Of a stretch of DNA of 6,141 nt, positions 4,968-6,141 are shown one piece after another; within the stretch, counting starts at the first letter, position 1, and every line of letters starts with the position of its first letter. The DNA is taken from the NCBI GenBank assembly GCA_947304475.1, contig CAMZBE010000092.1, positions 1-6,141 of the forward strand, written 5' to 3'. The notes beneath the pieces were generated by a model. The model saw only the letters and a program-made list of their open reading frames with translations. It was not told where the DNA came from and did no database searches. This stretch comes from an uncultured Clostridia bacterium (GTDB taxonomy: Bacteria; Bacillota; Clostridia; Oscillospirales; CAG-272). A program made the position numbers and the translations under genes.

Positions 4968-5018
4968 TCTGCCGAACAAAACCACATCTGAAAGAAAGAA
5001 AACGGAGGAATTCTATCA

Positions 5019-5402
5019 ATGGCTACCGAAAAGACCACCCAGATCCTTGACCTTGTGAAAGGTCTCACCATTCTCGAACTTGCCGACCTCGTGAAGGCGC
5101 TTGAAGAGGAGTTCGGCGTTTCCGCCGCTCCCGTCGCCGTTGCCGGTGCTGCCGGCGCCGCTGCCGGCGCTGCTCCCGCTGCGGAAGAGAAGACCGAGTT
5201 CGACGTCATCCTTGCCAATTTCGGCGACAAGAAACTCGACGTCATCAAGGCCGTTCGCGGCATTACCGGTCTCGGTCTGAAAGAGGCGAAGGACCTCGTT
5301 GAAGCCGCTCCGAAGGCGATCAAAGAGGGCGTTTCCAAAGAGGAAGCCGACAAGGTTGCCGAGGAACTCAAGGCTGCCGGCGCGACCGTCGAGATCAAGT
5401 AA
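5019..5402 (+). CDS. rplL: 50S ribosomal protein L7/L12 (bL12)
   Basis: A 127-residue protein forming the mobile ribosomal stalk that recruits and activates translation factor GTPases. The N-terminal dimerisation domain that binds L10 covers about 1-34 (TTQILDLVKGLTILELADLV). An Ala/Gly/Pro hinge follows (about 36-56, APVAVAGAAGAAAGAAPAA). The C-terminal factor-binding domain (about 59-127) has FDVILANFGDKKLDVIKAVR (61-80) and the near-invariant GITGLGLKEAKDLVE (81-95), ending in GATVEIK. All are standard for the family. GGAGGA (5004-5009) lies 9 nt before the ATG. It is the last gene of the operon, followed by a strong terminator. Confidence 0.98.
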   Translation: MATEKTTQILDLVKGLTILELADLVKALEEEFGVSAAPVAVAGAAGAAAGAAPAAEEKTEFDVILANFGDKKLDVIKAVRGITGLGLKEAKDLVEAAPKAIKEGVSKEEADKVAEELKAAGATVEIK

Positions 5403-5408
5403 TTTTCC

Positions 5409-5424
5409 GCCGACGCCCGTCGGC
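5409..5424. repeat. Small hairpin just after rplL
   Basis: GCCGAC (5409-5414) and GTCGGC (5419-5424) pair with a 4-nt loop, starting 6 nt after the rplL stop and just before the main terminator. No T-run follows on the plus strand, so it may only stabilise the mRNA end or assist the next hairpin. Confidence 0.5.
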
Positions 5425-5430
5425 AAAAAG

Positions 5431-5469
5431 AAAGACAGGGTACACAAGAGCCCTGTCTTTTCTTTTTTT
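5431..5469. terminator. Strong bidirectional terminator between rplL and the convergent genes
   Basis: AAAGACAGGG (5431-5440) and CCCTGTCTTT (5451-5460) form a 10-bp stem with a 10-nt loop. On the plus strand it is followed by TTCTTTTTTT, and on the minus strand the same stem is followed by CTTTTT (complement of 5425-5430). It therefore fits both the rplJ-rplL operon and the minus-strand pair whose last stop is at 5478-5480. Confidence 0.92.
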
Positions 5470-5477
5470 CGGTTTTG

Positions 5478-5774
5478 TCACTCTTTGATCTCGTGAATGA
5501 CGATCCTGTTCCAGACTTGTTTCAGCGTTTGGGTTCCGAGTTTTCTGCCGAGGTAAAACAGTTTGTATTCTTCTTTGAAGGTGTCGAGAAAGGAGACCTT
5601 TTCGGACGAACGGTTGGAAAGAGAAACGTCTACAATTTTGTGATCCCCGCCCAAATAAGAGGGCTTGAACTTTCGGATCTCACAATGCTTGTAGTGCGAA
5701 TACCCGGACACCTCGAACAGAGCGTACGAAAAACGGTCGCCGTTTATTAAGTTGATGAATTCGGCGTATTCCAT
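5478..5774 (-). CDS. Hypothetical protein, 98 residues
   Basis: I do not recognise this protein. It is soluble-looking, mixed in charge and rich in aromatic residues (MEYAEFINLI, then FSYALFEVSGYSHYKHCEI, and a C-terminal IVIHEIKE). It has no signal peptide, membrane segment or metal-binding motif beyond single Cys and His residues. The ATG at 5774 lies 10 nt after the stop of the upstream minus-strand gene, with a weak AAGAG purine site, so the two are probably co-transcribed and translationally coupled. Its stop is followed closely by the bidirectional terminator. An opposing plus-strand reading frame over nearly the same bases lacks a ribosome binding site and begins right after the terminator, so the minus strand is preferred. 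The region is more AT-rich than the left block. Confidence 0.65.
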   Translation of the reverse strand: MEYAEFINLINGDRFSYALFEVSGYSHYKHCEIRKFKPSYLGGDHKIVDVSLSNRSSEKVSFLDTFKEEYKLFYLGRKLGTQTLKQVWNRIVIHEIKE

Positions 5775-5784
5775 AAACGTTCTC

Positions 5785-6141
5785 TTATTTGATCTTTTCG
5801 TTTGCCGTCCACGCGCAGGTGATGCGGGGGGCGTTCTTGAATTCTTCGGTCGGAACCATTTTTAAGCGCGTTCGGTTCCACGTCTCCACGACGCAGAGGA
5901 CGTCCTTGCCTAAGAGAAACTCCTTGAGGAACGATTTGACGTCCTGCCCGTTGAAGGGATGGTACAGGAGACCGTTGAAAAACAGATTGGACCAGGCGTC
6001 GATCTCCAACAGGAGATCGTCGTGGAGCCTGAGCGCGAGACGGTAGTTATCAACGTGGACGTCGGTAAATTGGGGATACTCGGTTTTGATATAGCGGTAC
6101 AGTTCGTCCGGAAGGCTGACGAAACAATCCAGCCGAAGGGC
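5785..6141 (-). CDS. Hypothetical protein, 5' end cut by the window edge
   Basis: The frame is open from the window edge at 6141 to the TAA at 5785-5787, giving at least 118 residues of the C-terminal part. A TTG at 6009 is only an internal Leu codon, not a believable start, because coding continues upstream without a stop. The visible protein begins ALRLDCFVSLPDELYRYIKT and contains LHDDLLLEIDAWSNLFFNGL and a C-terminal RITCAWTANEKIK. It has no transmembrane segment and no catalytic motif I can name. It is followed after 10 nt by the 98-residue gene, suggesting a two-gene unit whose promoter lies outside the window. Confidence 0.7.
   Translation of the reverse strand, partial: ALRLDCFVSLPDELYRYIKTEYPQFTDVHVDNYRLALRLHDDLLLEIDAWSNLFFNGLLYHPFNGQDVKSFLKEFLLGKDVLCVVETWNRTRLKMVPTEEFKNAPRITCAWTANEKIK

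Noticed and set aside
5016..5447. Minus-strand frames over rplL and rplJ
   Set aside because: Both plus-strand genes are certain ribosomal proteins; the opposite frames are shadows with no motifs.
5475..5750. Plus-strand gene of 91 codons opposite the 98-residue minus-strand gene
   Set aside because: It starts at a TTG directly after the rplL terminator without promoter or ribosome binding site, while the minus-strand frame is coupled to an upstream gene and ends at the bidirectional terminator.

Overview
The window reads as chromosomal DNA of a fairly high-GC member of the Clostridia (Firmicutes). The evidence is an RqcH/FbpA-type NFACT protein, a YtqB/MnmM-type methyltransferase, a Firmicutes-style L10 leader ahead of rplJ-rplL, strong purine-rich Shine-Dalgarno sites and sigma-A-type promoters. 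I cannot name a genus. No mobile element, CRISPR array, tRNA or rRNA is visible.

Left block (about 1-3895, + strand): a good extended -10 promoter at 23-51 leads into a tight cluster of four genes. These are a HAD-family phosphatase (79-738), a GNAT acetyltransferase overlapping it by 14 nt (725-1435), rqcH (1478-3235), and an mnmM/ytqB-like tRNA methyltransferase overlapping rqcH by 16 nt (3220-3795). RqcH acts in ribosome-associated quality control and MnmM completes wobble-uridine modification, so the block leans towards translation upkeep. It closes with two hairpins; the second (3866-3895) is the better terminator.

Central non-coding block (3896-4442, no gene): this is the most unusual part. 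A promoter with a perfect extended -10 (TGG-TATAAT) predicts a start at about 3954, exactly at the foot of an array of eight successive hairpins (about 3955-4167). Their stems differ in sequence, but they are separated by near-identical G-free linkers: CATAAC-type in the first half, CATCAC-type in the second. Six of the seven linker-to-linker distances that can be measured from the first to the last linker are close to 22-23 or 32-35 nt, with five at 22-23. One arm of hairpin 2 is perfectly complementary over 11 nt to the loop of hairpin 5, and an 11-nt sequence from hairpin 1 recurs after the last linker. I do not know a named RNA or repeat family with this layout. Next come an AT-rich UP-like tract, a perfect consensus sigma-A promoter (TTGACA, 17 bp, TATAAT), the L10-binding leader RNA and an attenuator terminator.

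Right block (4443-6141): rplJ (L10) and rplL (L7/L12), which build the ribosomal stalk and are probably controlled by L10 feedback at the leader. A strong bidirectional terminator (5431-5469) follows. rpoB, the usual downstream neighbour, is absent. Instead two convergent, more AT-rich hypothetical genes lie on the minus strand (5478-5774, and 5785-6141, which runs off the window edge).
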